From: Saltatorellus ferox
GTDB lineage: Bacteria; Planctomycetota; UBA1135; GCA-002686595
Assembly (NCBI GenBank): GCA_007751475.1
Contig: CP036434.1
Coordinates: 496,001 to 560,000, forward strand
Direction: 5' to 3'
DNA length: 64,000 bases
In this document: in pieces, positions 18,184-26,156 of the stretch
Layout of the letters: each line of letters opens with the position of its first letter
Position numbering within the stretch: the first letter of the stretch is position 1
Made by a program: the position numbers and the translations under genes
Notes under the pieces: generated by a model
Databases searched by the model: none
Told to the model about the DNA's origin: nothing
The model's input: only the letters and a program-made list of their open reading frames with translations

Positions 18184-19362
18184 ATGAAAATGCTTCGCCT
18201 CTCGCTTCTCGCTTCCGTCCTGATGACCGCGGCTGCCGCGCAGGTCACGCCCATCGCCACCGAGTCCTTCGACTACCCCGTCCCCGGAGGATTCAACGGA
18301 ATGGGCGGCGGCACCGGTTGGAGCAACAACTGGTACGTCTCCGGCGGCACGAACATGGAACTCGCCATGTTCGACAACACGACGACGCCGATGTTCCCGC
18401 TCGCAGACGCGATCGGCGGTCACGCCGGCCAGGTCGTTCCGTTCGGCGAGTCCTACCGTCGCTTCGATCTCGCTGCGCACCCTGACCTGATCGAGCCCGT
18501 CACGGGTCGCTTCGGTGCCGACAACACGACGGTCTGGGTTTCCTTCAGCGCCATGGCCTACGCGGGACTGCCGGCGGATCACTTCGGCGGCATCTCCTTC
18601 TGGCACGCCGGCGGTGGAGAGGTCATGTTCATGGGCGCCACCTGGAACTCGAATCAGTGGGGGATCGCCGGCAACGGCGGCCCCGACATCACCGTTGCCG
18701 GAACGGACGACACCGTGGCGGCTCGCCTCGTCTACCGCGTCGACTTCCTTCCGGGAGCCGAGCGCGTGCGTCTCTACGTCAACCCGGCGACGCCGTATCC
18801 GACCGGCGCTCCCGCTCTCGACGAGATGACGAACGACCTCACGTTCGACGAGATCCGGATGGCCTCGGGTGGCAACAACGGCGACCTCTTCTTCTTCGAC
18901 AATATCGAGTTTGCGAAGGGGGAGCCGATCGGTAGCCCCGGTACCAACTACTGCATGGCGAACGTGAACTCCACGGGATCGTCCGCCGTGATCAGCGCGA
19001 TGGGGTCCACCTCGGCCGCGAACAACAACATGATGGTGATGGCCAGCTCGCTGCCCGCCACGTCGTTCGGCTTCTTCATCGTCAGCCAGACCCAGGGCTT
19101 CGTGATGAACCCCGGCGGTAGCTCCGGCAACCTCTGCCTCTCCGGCGCCATTGGCCGCTACGTCGGCCCGGGCCAGATTCAGAACAGCGGGACGTCCGGC
19201 ACCATCGGCCTGACCCTCGACCTGACGAACACGCCCCAGCCGAACGGCGCGGTTTCGATCCTCCCGGGTCAGACCTGGAACTACCAGGCCTGGTTCCGGG
19301 ACACGAGCGCGACCGGCCCGACCTCGAACTTCACCGACGGCCTCCAGATCGACTACCTCTGA
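18184..19362 (+). CDS. Secreted LamG-like domain protein with shared C-terminal module
   Basis: The ATG at 18184 (MKMLRLSLLASVLMTAAAAQ) gives a short signal peptide and a 392-residue protein; a longer frame from 18088 adds 32 unlikely residues. Residues about 20-245 resemble a concanavalin/LamG-type jelly-roll domain (ESFDYPVPGGFNGMGGGTGW at the start, LFFFDNIEF at the end), typical of non-catalytic surface proteins. Residues about 256 to the end are the best-kept copy of the shared module: YCMANVNSTG, LCLSGAIGRYVGPGQIQNSG, PQPNGAV, TWNYQAWFRD and TSNFTDGLQI. It is likely extracellular with unknown binding. A possible terminator follows at 19405. Confidence 0.82.
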   Translation: MKMLRLSLLASVLMTAAAAQVTPIATESFDYPVPGGFNGMGGGTGWSNNWYVSGGTNMELAMFDNTTTPMFPLADAIGGHAGQVVPFGESYRRFDLAAHPDLIEPVTGRFGADNTTVWVSFSAMAYAGLPADHFGGISFWHAGGGEVMFMGATWNSNQWGIAGNGGPDITVAGTDDTVAARLVYRVDFLPGAERVRLYVNPATPYPTGAPALDEMTNDLTFDEIRMASGGNNGDLFFFDNIEFAKGEPIGSPGTNYCMANVNSTGSSAVISAMGSTSAANNNMMVMASSLPATSFGFFIVSQTQGFVMNPGGSSGNLCLSGAIGRYVGPGQIQNSGTSGTIGLTLDLTNTPQPNGAVSILPGQTWNYQAWFRDTSATGPTSNFTDGLQIDYL

Positions 19363-19404
19363 TGCGATTCAGAGCGGCTGCGTGACGAACGCGGCTCGAG
19401 ACGA

Positions 19405-19440
19405 GGGCGGTGGATCCAACACGGGTCTGCCGCCCGTTTT
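19405..19440 (+). terminator. Possible terminator after the LamG-like gene
   Basis: GGGCGG at 19405-19410 can pair with CCGCCC at 19430-19435, followed by GTTTT. The loop is long (19 nt) and the stem only 6 bp, so this is a weak call. It is supported mainly by its position 40 bp after the stop codon and by the T-run. Confidence 0.35.
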
Positions 19441-19484
19441 CGTGGGTGACCCGGAAATTCCTTCCGACCCCTCAAGTCGGTGAC

Positions 19485-19504
19485 TGTCCCACGTCGATGG
19501 GACA
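19485..19504 (+). promoter_or_regulatory. Inverted repeat just before a start codon
   Basis: TGTCCCA (19485-19491) and TGGGACA (19498-19504) form a perfect 7-bp inverted repeat with a 6-nt loop. It ends three bases before the ATG at 19508, where a ribosome-binding site would lie. It could be an operator or an RNA hairpin that limits translation. No classical Shine-Dalgarno sequence is visible here. Confidence 0.35.
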
Positions 19505-19507
19505 CTC

Positions 19508-20656
19508 ATGCAGTCCCCGAGCCCATCCCTCCAAGGTCACCACGTCCCCGGAGCCACCGAGGCAGAATACCGCGAAACCGGTGGAGGTCGGCCTTCGATC
19601 ACCTCGCGGATCTTTCGCTACGGCCGCCGATTCGCGGCCGTCGTCGTGTTGCTTCTGGCGACCCTGTACCTCGGGTTGCTGGCGATGCGCTGGACGAAAC
19701 CAGAGCCGCTCTTCGAGGATCCCACCGCCTACCTGGACGCCTCGAACTGCAGCGTCAGCCCGGACGGCCAGACCGCGTATCTGTTCCTGCAGCACCCCGC
19801 GAGGCTCATGCACCGCGACTCCATTTGGGCGGTGAACCTGGCCACTCTCGAGCGTGAACTTCTGCCAGATGCCGCCCTGAAACGGCACCCACTCGTCCCC
19901 TGCGGCATCGGGTGCTTCGCGTCCGTCGTCTCCATGGACGGAACGAAGATGCTCGGTGCGCTTCAGATCGCAGACTCCGCTGACTTCTTCAGCCTCGATC
20001 TCGCGACGGGGGCCGTGGCCAAGAGCGACCCGGAGGAGTTTCAGTCGGAGGCGAACCACGGTGGCTGGCGGTTCGAGCGCGTTCGGCCTCTTTCGGGCAA
20101 TGGCGGCGGAATCCTCCGTGCCTCTCGATCGAACGATGACCTCGCGGAGCCCTTCATGCTGGACACTCACCGGGACCCTGCCGTCGCGGCCGCGGACCCG
20201 ATGCAGGTCTTCTACATCGCTTCGGATGGAACGGTGCATCACCACGACGCCAGGACAGGCGCGGACGCGCCGCTCGGTCTTGTCGCCGAGGGTGGCCACG
20301 GACTCCGGGTCTCGCCGGATGCTCGCTGGCTGGCGCTCGGCGTCGCCCGCGGTCGCGCGCAGCTCTTCGAGGTCGCGACCGGTCGCTCCCGGGTCTTCGA
20401 GCACTCGATCCACTCGCTGGCCCCAGGCGATCGGCCCGTGATTCATACGGGCGGCATCGGAAGCCGTAGTCGCTGGACCCTGAGCGGGATCGAAGACGAC
20501 GTCGAGCTGGTGACGGAAGCACCTGTGGGGCAGCTTCGACCGGTGGCCGGAGGACGTTTCCTCGGCCTCGACAACCGAACGGAGGCAGCCTATCTCTTCG
20601 GTTCGGAGGGCAAGGTGGTCGCGACACTCCGCGAGCCATCGGACCAGAGAGACTGA
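19508..20656 (+). CDS. Membrane-anchored propeller-like protein
   Basis: This 382-residue protein starts with a hydrophilic stretch of about 40 residues, then one membrane segment (FAAVVVLLLATLYLGLLAMRW). The large domain that follows is probably outside the cytoplasm. It contains WD40/PQQ-like blade signatures, SVSPDGQTAYLFLQHP and LRVSPDARWLALGVARGRAQ, each followed by a strand pattern such as LFEVATGRSRVF. This suggests a beta-propeller. No catalytic residues are identified. The start at 19508 is uncertain, but no later start keeps the membrane segment. A strong terminator hairpin follows. Confidence 0.7.
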   Translation: MQSPSPSLQGHHVPGATEAEYRETGGGRPSITSRIFRYGRRFAAVVVLLLATLYLGLLAMRWTKPEPLFEDPTAYLDASNCSVSPDGQTAYLFLQHPARLMHRDSIWAVNLATLERELLPDAALKRHPLVPCGIGCFASVVSMDGTKMLGALQIADSADFFSLDLATGAVAKSDPEEFQSEANHGGWRFERVRPLSGNGGGILRASRSNDDLAEPFMLDTHRDPAVAAADPMQVFYIASDGTVHHHDARTGADAPLGLVAEGGHGLRVSPDARWLALGVARGRAQLFEVATGRSRVFEHSIHSLAPGDRPVIHTGGIGSRSRWTLSGIEDDVELVTEAPVGQLRPVAGGRFLGLDNRTEAAYLFGSEGKVVATLREPSDQRD

Positions 20657-20712
20657 AGGCCTGATCGACGGACTCGCTCAGCGGACGCGGAGAAGAGATC
20701 GCCGAGATTCCA

Positions 20713-20750
20713 GAGGGCTCCTGACACCACGCTGTCAGGAGCCCTCTTCC
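20713..20750 (+). terminator. Strong 15-bp stem terminator
   Basis: AGAGGGCTCCTGACA (20713-20727) pairs perfectly with TGTCAGGAGCCCTCT (20734-20748) around the loop CCACGC, followed by TC. It lies 56 bp after the stop of the propeller-like gene. The trailing U-run is short, as is common in GC-rich genomes. Confidence 0.75.
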
Positions 20751-20803
20751 ATACTCCACGCCGTTGATTCGCCAGGTGGCGATCCGCTTTCCCGTCCCTT
20801 CCC

Positions 20804-21307
20804 ATGCTCACTGGCCCCATCCTCACTGGCCCCATGATCCAAGCACAGCTACTCGGCACCCTTCAGTCCAGCCAGGAATACTTCGAGCGCTCCAGCAGCG
20901 CCCTCACGGAGGAACACTCCAAGTTCGCCCCGGCCGACGGCATGTTCACGGCAGCCCAGGTGGTGGCGCATGTGGCGCTGACCATCGACTGGTTCGTGGA
21001 GGGCGCGTTCGACCGTGCCGACGGATTCGATATGAATTTCGAGGCCCACGACGCGGCAGCGCGATCCTTTACCTCGCTCGAGAAGGCCAGGGCCGCACTC
21101 GCGACCTCCTACGAAGCAGTGAAAGCCAGAATCTCGAGCCTCTCGGACGCAGAACTCATGGCTCCCATCCCCGACGGACCCGTGATGGGCGGCCTTCCCC
21201 GTATGTCGATCGTCTCAGGCATCCAGGACCACACGGCGCATCACCGCGGCGCGCTCTCCGTCTATGCGAGGCTCGTCGGCACGGTCCCGCCCATGCCGTA
21301 CATGTAG
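20804..21307 (+). CDS. DinB-superfamily protein
   Basis: This 167-residue four-helix-bundle protein is of the DinB/YfiT-like superfamily, whose members bind a divalent metal and in some cases transfer thiol cofactors. The putative metal histidines are in VVAHVALTIDW and in DHTAHHRGAL, the usual positions. Two starts are possible: 20804 (MLTGPILTGPMIQAQ) and 20834 (MIQAQLLG). The extra ten residues come from a 15-bp tandem duplication (CTCACTGGCCCCAT twice), so the later start may be the original. The gene is convergent with the WYL-regulator gene, with a 10-bp gap. The substrate is unknown. Confidence 0.82.
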   Translation: MLTGPILTGPMIQAQLLGTLQSSQEYFERSSSALTEEHSKFAPADGMFTAAQVVAHVALTIDWFVEGAFDRADGFDMNFEAHDAAARSFTSLEKARAALATSYEAVKARISSLSDAELMAPIPDGPVMGGLPRMSIVSGIQDHTAHHRGALSVYARLVGTVPPMPYM

Positions 21308-21317
21308 CGGCGAGCGA

Positions 21318-22010
21318 TCAGAAATCCGGTTCGCTGCACTGCCGCAGGGTCGTCAAGTACGTGCAGAGATCGCGCGGCGGCGCATCGACGAAGGTCTCGC
21401 TGCTGATCTCGAGGCCGTGGATGCGATCCGGTCGGAACGAGCGGAAGTCCTCACGAAGTTCGCACCAGCCCATCAGAAGCCAGGTCGTCCCGAAGAACGC
21501 CATGCCCAGGGGCCGTACGCGCCGCCGGGTGGGTGCTCCATCGGCGTCGACGTAGTCGAGGTCGGCGTACCTGAAGTCTCGAATCGCGTGTCGCAAGACC
21601 GCGAGGTCGAACTTCAGGGGCGGGTACGAGCGCATGTTGTGCGCCAGTAGCGGCGTTCCTTCGACGTAGGGACGCCGATGATCGGGGAGCGCCGCCTCCA
21701 CCTTGCGCAGCGCGCGCCGCGCTGAGGCGGCGAGCTCTGCGTCTCCGAACGACTCCACGATCCGCATGCCGAAGACGAGCGCTTCGATCTCGTCCCGGTC
21801 GAAGACGAGCGGCGGGAGGTCGAAGTGATCGAGCGCGTAGCCGACGCCTGCTTCTCCTTCGATCGGCACGCCCGAGGCCATCAGGTCCTGGATGTCCCGG
21901 TAGATCGTTCTCTCGCTGACCTCCAGCTCCCGGGCGAGTTCGGCAGCGGTGGTGGTCGAGCGTCCACGGAGAAGCTGGATGATCTCGAAGAGGCGGTCGG
22001 CTCGGCGCAT
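21318..22010 (-). CDS. YafY-type HTH/WYL-domain transcriptional regulator
   Basis: This is a 230-residue regulator. The N-terminal winged helix (1-57) contains STTTAAELARELEVSERTIY and RDIQDLMASGVPIEGEAGVGY. The C-terminal part (about 135-215) is a WYL domain in which the motif reads TTWLLMGWCELREDFRSFR and ends PDRIHGLEI. WYL domains sense ligands, including nucleic acids or nucleotides in some members. The gene is paired tail-to-tail with a DinB-family gene, a neighbourhood common for YafY-type regulators, so it may control that gene or itself. The start MRRADRLFEIIQLL is the standard family start. Confidence 0.88.
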   Translation of the reverse strand: MRRADRLFEIIQLLRGRSTTTAAELARELEVSERTIYRDIQDLMASGVPIEGEAGVGYALDHFDLPPLVFDRDEIEALVFGMRIVESFGDAELAASARRALRKVEAALPDHRRPYVEGTPLLAHNMRSYPPLKFDLAVLRHAIRDFRYADLDYVDADGAPTRRRVRPLGMAFFGTTWLLMGWCELREDFRSFRPDRIHGLEISSETFVDAPPRDLCTYLTTLRQCSEPDF

Positions 22011-22050
22011 CGTGCCGCCGAGTCTACTCCCTTGCCGCGATCGTTGCCCC

Positions 22051-23301
22051 TCAGGGAAACGTCGGCATCATGCCCAGCAAGCGGTTCTTGATCGCGCTGG
22101 TCGCGGGGCCCGGTTGAGACACCAAGAGGTCGTCGTTCTCGAACGGGTCGACGGAGAGATCGTAGAGCTCATGGCCGCCGCTCGTCACTCGCTCGATGAG
22201 CTTCCAGCGCTTCGTGCGCAGCGCGCGAAAGTTCTGGCCCGTCGTACCAGGGAAGGGAAACTTGTGAACGTAGAGCGTGTCCCGAACGCCGGGACTCGCC
22301 GGATCGGCCAGGAGCGGCGCGAAGTCGATGGAATCCTCGGCGCCCAGCCCGATCGGGGGAAGGCCGCTGAGGGTTCGGATCGTGGCGAAGTAGTCCGTCA
22401 CGTGCACGAGTTCGTCGCATTCCGCGCCCCGCGCGACACCTGGACCCGCGACGATCATTGGAACGCGGAGCCCTCCTTCGAAGACAGAGCCCTTGACCTT
22501 TCCTGCCTCGAAGGGAAAGGCCACGGTCTCTCCGGGGGAGCCGTTGTCACCTACCAGGAAGACGTAGGTCGTGCTGAGGTCGACGTGGGCGAGCACGCGT
22601 CCGACGATCGTGTCGATCGACTCGGTCATCGCCTGGTGCTGGATGACCGCCGACGTCGAGTTCCCCTGGCCGTGCAGGATGGAGGGCGGCGTGTGAAAAG
22701 GCGCGTGGGCGAACTTCGGGCAGTAGTAGACGAAGAACGGCTCCGTCACACGATCGAGCACGGCGATCGTCTGCGCCGCGAGTTCCGTCGGGTAGTATCC
22801 GGTCCGTGGCGTGACGGTGCCGTTGAGGTTCCAGTCCCAGGAGAAGTAGTCGTTCGGACCGAGGAAGCCGCAGACCGCGTCGAAGCCGCTGTCGATCGGA
22901 TGGGTTGCCGGATCGCCGCTGTCGAGCAGGTGCCACTTGCCCAGCGCGATGCTCGTGTGCTCGGGCAAAGCCTCGGGAATCGTCACCTCGCTCAAAGCCA
23001 GCGGCGTGTAGACGCCGTCGCCGCCGAGGATGACCGAGCCGATGCCGGTGCGATCCGAGTGCCGTCCCGTGAGGAGTGCGGCCCGCGTGGGGCTACAGGA
23101 CTGGTACGACCATGCGTTACGAAACAGCACGCCCTGCGCTGCGAGCGCGTCCATGTTGGGCGTGGGCTGGCAGTTCGGCTGGTCACCGTAGGCCTGGACC
23201 TTGTCCCGCCCGACGTCGTCGAGCAGGATGATCAGGAAGTTGGGCGGCGTGCTCGCGCCAGCCTGGGCGGCCGCGGCGGCGAGAAGGGCGGTGAACCACA
23301 T
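22051..23301 (-). CDS. Secreted sulfatase (formylglycine type)
   Basis: This 416-residue type I sulfatase has a signal peptide (MWFTALLAAAAAQAGA). The metal-binding start motif is NFLIILLDDVG. The active-site motif C69-S-P-T-R73 fits the C-x-[PA]-x-R rule, so C69 should become formylglycine if a maturase is present. The alkaline-phosphatase-fold signature continues in LLTGRHSDRTG and FLVGDNGSPGETV. The C-terminal subdomain reads LRTKRWKLIERV, usual for the family. Candidate substrates are sulfated polysaccharides, but none can be deduced. It lies 40 bp from the WYL-regulator start on the same strand, and no partner enzymes are adjacent. Confidence 0.9.
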   Translation of the reverse strand: MWFTALLAAAAAQAGASTPPNFLIILLDDVGRDKVQAYGDQPNCQPTPNMDALAAQGVLFRNAWSYQSCSPTRAALLTGRHSDRTGIGSVILGGDGVYTPLALSEVTIPEALPEHTSIALGKWHLLDSGDPATHPIDSGFDAVCGFLGPNDYFSWDWNLNGTVTPRTGYYPTELAAQTIAVLDRVTEPFFVYYCPKFAHAPFHTPPSILHGQGNSTSAVIQHQAMTESIDTIVGRVLAHVDLSTTYVFLVGDNGSPGETVAFPFEAGKVKGSVFEGGLRVPMIVAGPGVARGAECDELVHVTDYFATIRTLSGLPPIGLGAEDSIDFAPLLADPASPGVRDTLYVHKFPFPGTTGQNFRALRTKRWKLIERVTSGGHELYDLSVDPFENDDLLVSQPGPATSAIKNRLLGMMPTFP

Positions 23302-23427
23302 GGGACCTCGGGGAAGAAGAGAGCCTGATCGTTCAGGGGCTCATCAACGTACTCCGGGGCGCCGCATTCGTCATCGGCCAGGCCTGTCCATTGGCCGAAA
23401 CCGGGATTCTTCCTTCAGGGAGCCGCT

Positions 23428-24690
23428 TCAGCTGGCACGGGCCGAAGCGCCGGCGGGGCCCTTGCCCATGGCCTTCAGGCAGATCTCTTCGAACACCTCG
23501 GCCACCTTCTTCGACGAGAAGCGGTCGACGACGACCTGGCGTGCGGCGGCGCGGATCCGCTCGCGCTTCTCGCCATCGCGCAGGAGATCGATGCAGGCGT
23601 CGGCGAACGCGTCGGCCGTGTCCGCCATCAGGCAGTGGGCCCCGTCGTCGATCGGCAGGCCTTCGACGCCCAGGGTCGTCGAGATGAGCGGGGAGCCCAG
23701 CGCCATCGCCTCGTAGGCCTTCAGGCGCGTGCCGCCGCCGATGCGCAGCGGGATGATCGAGAGGTCGCCGCCGTGGATGTGCGGCCGCACGTCGTCGACG
23801 AAGCCGGTGAAGTTCCAGTTCGCGTTCGCGCGCTTGGCGGCCTGGACGAGCCCTTCGTCGGGATTGCGGCCGATGACCTTGAGGCTCGCGCCCGGGCAGG
23901 CCGCGGCGATCTTCGGCCACGACTCGGCGAGGAACCACTCGAGCCCCTCGATGTTCGGGAGCCAGTTCATCGAGCCGGTGAAGACGAGCTCTGGCGTCTT
24001 GTCCGTGAGGTCGCCCTCGCGCGCGGTTTTCGCGGGCGAGTGGAACTCGATGTCCACGCCGGTGGGGATCGTCGCCGTGTGGGGGATGCCGAAGTTCTGG
24101 TTGAACTGTTCGGCGTCGCGGTCGGAAACGGCGATGACCGCGTCGAAGCGCTTGAGCGTCTCGGCCTCGAAGCGATGCATCTTGCGCGCCTGGCTCTTCC
24201 AGACCGTCCGCATCCAGGGCTTGTCAGCGCGCTCGGCCTGGCGCTTGTAGATCTCGGCCTCGACGTTGTGGGTGAAGACGATGCTCGGCATCCCGAACGC
24301 CTCGGGGCAGAGCATCGCGGTGTGCACGAAGTCCACGACCACCACGTCCGGTTTCTGCTCGAGCGCCTTGCGGATCGCGGCGCGAGCGTTCGGCGAATCG
24401 TCCGTCGCTACCGAGATCGGCAGCGAGGAAGCCACGGCCGCGAGGCGGCGAAGGCTCGAGCGCTTCGAGTCGTCCTTCCAGAAGATCGCCTCGTCGGCGG
24501 CGCGCACGAGTTCGTCACGGTGGACCTCGGTGCCCTCCGGGGGCTCTGGCTGGAGGAGCGTGACGTGGAACCGGCCGCCGAGCATCCCGCGCAGAATATC
24601 GGCCGTGCGAATCCGGCCCCCGCTGATCGTGGGGAACAGGAACCAGGGCGCGATGAAGAGAAGCCTGGGGCGATCGTCCGAAGCGGTCAT
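23428..24690 (-). CDS. Glycosyltransferase family 4-like
   Basis: The ATG at 24690 (MTASDDRPRLLFIAPW) is used. It overlaps the stop of the dehydrogenase gene as TAATG, which implies translational coupling. The 420-residue protein has a GT-B fold. The N-terminal Rossmann domain contains PTISGGRIRTADILRGM, and the C-terminal donor-binding domain has ELVFTGSMNWLPNIEGLEWF, SLKVIGRNPDE and the acidic EAMALGSPLISTTLGVEGLP loop. It probably adds a sugar to an exopolysaccharide or surface-glycan lipid. The coupling to a GDP-mannuronate-type enzyme suggests use of a related product. The much longer upstream frame belongs to the dehydrogenase and is not coding. Confidence 0.87.
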   Translation of the reverse strand: MTASDDRPRLLFIAPWFLFPTISGGRIRTADILRGMLGGRFHVTLLQPEPPEGTEVHRDELVRAADEAIFWKDDSKRSSLRRLAAVASSLPISVATDDSPNARAAIRKALEQKPDVVVVDFVHTAMLCPEAFGMPSIVFTHNVEAEIYKRQAERADKPWMRTVWKSQARKMHRFEAETLKRFDAVIAVSDRDAEQFNQNFGIPHTATIPTGVDIEFHSPAKTAREGDLTDKTPELVFTGSMNWLPNIEGLEWFLAESWPKIAAACPGASLKVIGRNPDEGLVQAAKRANANWNFTGFVDDVRPHIHGGDLSIIPLRIGGGTRLKAYEAMALGSPLISTTLGVEGLPIDDGAHCLMADTADAFADACIDLLRDGEKRERIRAAARQVVVDRFSSKKVAEVFEEICLKAMGKGPAGASARAS

Positions 24691-26006
24691 TACCAGCTGA
24701 GACCTTCGTAGTTCGCGCCTTCGATGCGCCGGAGCGCGTCGATGCCGCTGACGTCGACGATCGGTCGGCCGTCGTGGTGTTTCTTGATGAGGTCGAGCGC
24801 GGCCGCCGGCGCGTGGGCCACGACGATCGTCTTGGCGCCCTCGAGGACCTTGACGGGGTCGTTGACGAGCAGCTCGTCGAGGTGCGGGATCTCCTTCTCG
24901 ATGAACTCGCGGTTGGCGCCGAGGATGCGGCCCATCTCGAGGGCCTCGTCGTAGATCACGACCTCGTAGCCCTTGCCGAGCAGGCGCTCGGCGAGGTCGA
25001 CGTGGGGCGACTCGCGCAGGTCGTCGGTGCCCGGCTTGAAGGCGAGCCCGAAGAGCGCGACGCGGCCGCGGCCGTGCTTGGCCACGAGGTCGAAGGCGCG
25101 CTGCTTCTGGCTCAGGTTGCTGGCCATCACGTTCTCGATCATCGGCATCGAGATGTTGCGGATGCCTGCGAGCGCCATGAACGCGCGGATTTCCTTGGGC
25201 AGGCACGATCCGCCGAACGCGCCGCCGGGGCGCAGGTACGCGGGGGAGATGTTGAGGCTGCGGTCCTCGCAGAAGAGCTTCAGCGCCTCGCGCGAGTCGA
25301 CGCCCATGTCCTTCAGGAGCGAGCCCGCTTCGTTGGCGAAGACGATCTTGACGGCGTGGAACGCGTTGGAGAGGAACTTGACCGACTCGGCGGCGCGGCA
25401 GCTCGTGGCGTGGAACGCGGCGTCGACGCCGTCGTAGATGCGGCGCACCTCCTCGGCGCCGCCGGGGCTCGCGCTCCCGGCGAGCGTGAAGGGCGGTGAG
25501 TAGAAGTCGCTGACCGCCGTGCCCTCGCGGAGGAACTCGGGGTTGAACGCGAGTTCCAGCCCGTCGCCGAGCTTACGGCCGCTCGCCTTCTCCAGCGCGG
25601 GTCCGACGCGGTCCTCGGTGACACCCGGGATCACGGTGCTGCGAAGTACGAGGGTGTGCGGCGTGTCCTTCTTGGCGATGGCCTCGCCGATCTCCTTGAC
25701 GACGGCGTCGACCGCGCCGAGCGAAAGCTCACCCGCGGCGTTGCTCGGCGTTCCCACGCAGACGATGCTGAGGTCCGTGCGCTGCACCGCGTCGTGGGCG
25801 TTGCTGGTCGCGTGGACCCGGCCCTCGGCGTGGGCCTTGGCGATCCGCTCGGCGACCCCGGCCTCGATGACGGGCGACTTCCCCTGGGAGATGGACTCCA
25901 GCTTGGCCGGGTTCAGGTCGACCCCGACGATTTCGTGGCCGAGCTCGGCGAGGCACGCCGAGGAGACGGCTCCGACGTAACCCATTCCAAAAATGGAGAT
26001 CTTCAA
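24690..26006 (-). CDS. algD: GDP-mannose 6-dehydrogenase, AlgD type
   Basis: This enzyme of the UDP-glucose/GDP-mannose dehydrogenase family oxidises a nucleotide sugar to the uronic acid with two NAD+. The start is placed at TTG 26006, giving the typical opening (M)KISIFGMGYVGAVSSACL. With this start the catalytic cysteine in GGSCLPKEIRAF is residue 268, the same number as the catalytic Cys of Pseudomonas AlgD. The segment GHEIVGVDLNPAKLESISQG followed by KSPVIEAGV also follows AlgD rather than UDP-glucose dehydrogenases. It is coupled to the glycosyltransferase. A GDP-mannuronate product is inferred; a UDP-sugar substrate is not excluded. Confidence 0.85.
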   Translation of the reverse strand: MKISIFGMGYVGAVSSACLAELGHEIVGVDLNPAKLESISQGKSPVIEAGVAERIAKAHAEGRVHATSNAHDAVQRTDLSIVCVGTPSNAAGELSLGAVDAVVKEIGEAIAKKDTPHTLVLRSTVIPGVTEDRVGPALEKASGRKLGDGLELAFNPEFLREGTAVSDFYSPPFTLAGSASPGGAEEVRRIYDGVDAAFHATSCRAAESVKFLSNAFHAVKIVFANEAGSLLKDMGVDSREALKLFCEDRSLNISPAYLRPGGAFGGSCLPKEIRAFMALAGIRNISMPMIENVMASNLSQKQRAFDLVAKHGRGRVALFGLAFKPGTDDLRESPHVDLAERLLGKGYEVVIYDEALEMGRILGANREFIEKEIPHLDELLVNDPVKVLEGAKTIVVAHAPAAALDLIKKHHDGRPIVDVSGIDALRRIEGANYEGLSW

Positions 26007-26156
26007 AGGTCTGCTGCTGGTTCTGGCGGTTGCGGTGGTCGCGTGGAGGAGGCGCTGGGGCCCTACCGAGTCTCTCCCATCGGCGTTTTGGCCGTAAGTC
26101 TGGACCAAGACAGGGAGCAACGCCGCCGATTCCCGGTAGGAAAACTTTACGGACGT

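Noticed and set aside
24691..25206. N-terminal extension of the glycosyltransferase frame
   Set aside because: It lies entirely over the AlgD-type gene in another frame and reads as Arg/Gly/Pro-rich noise. The TAATG start at 24690 is clear.
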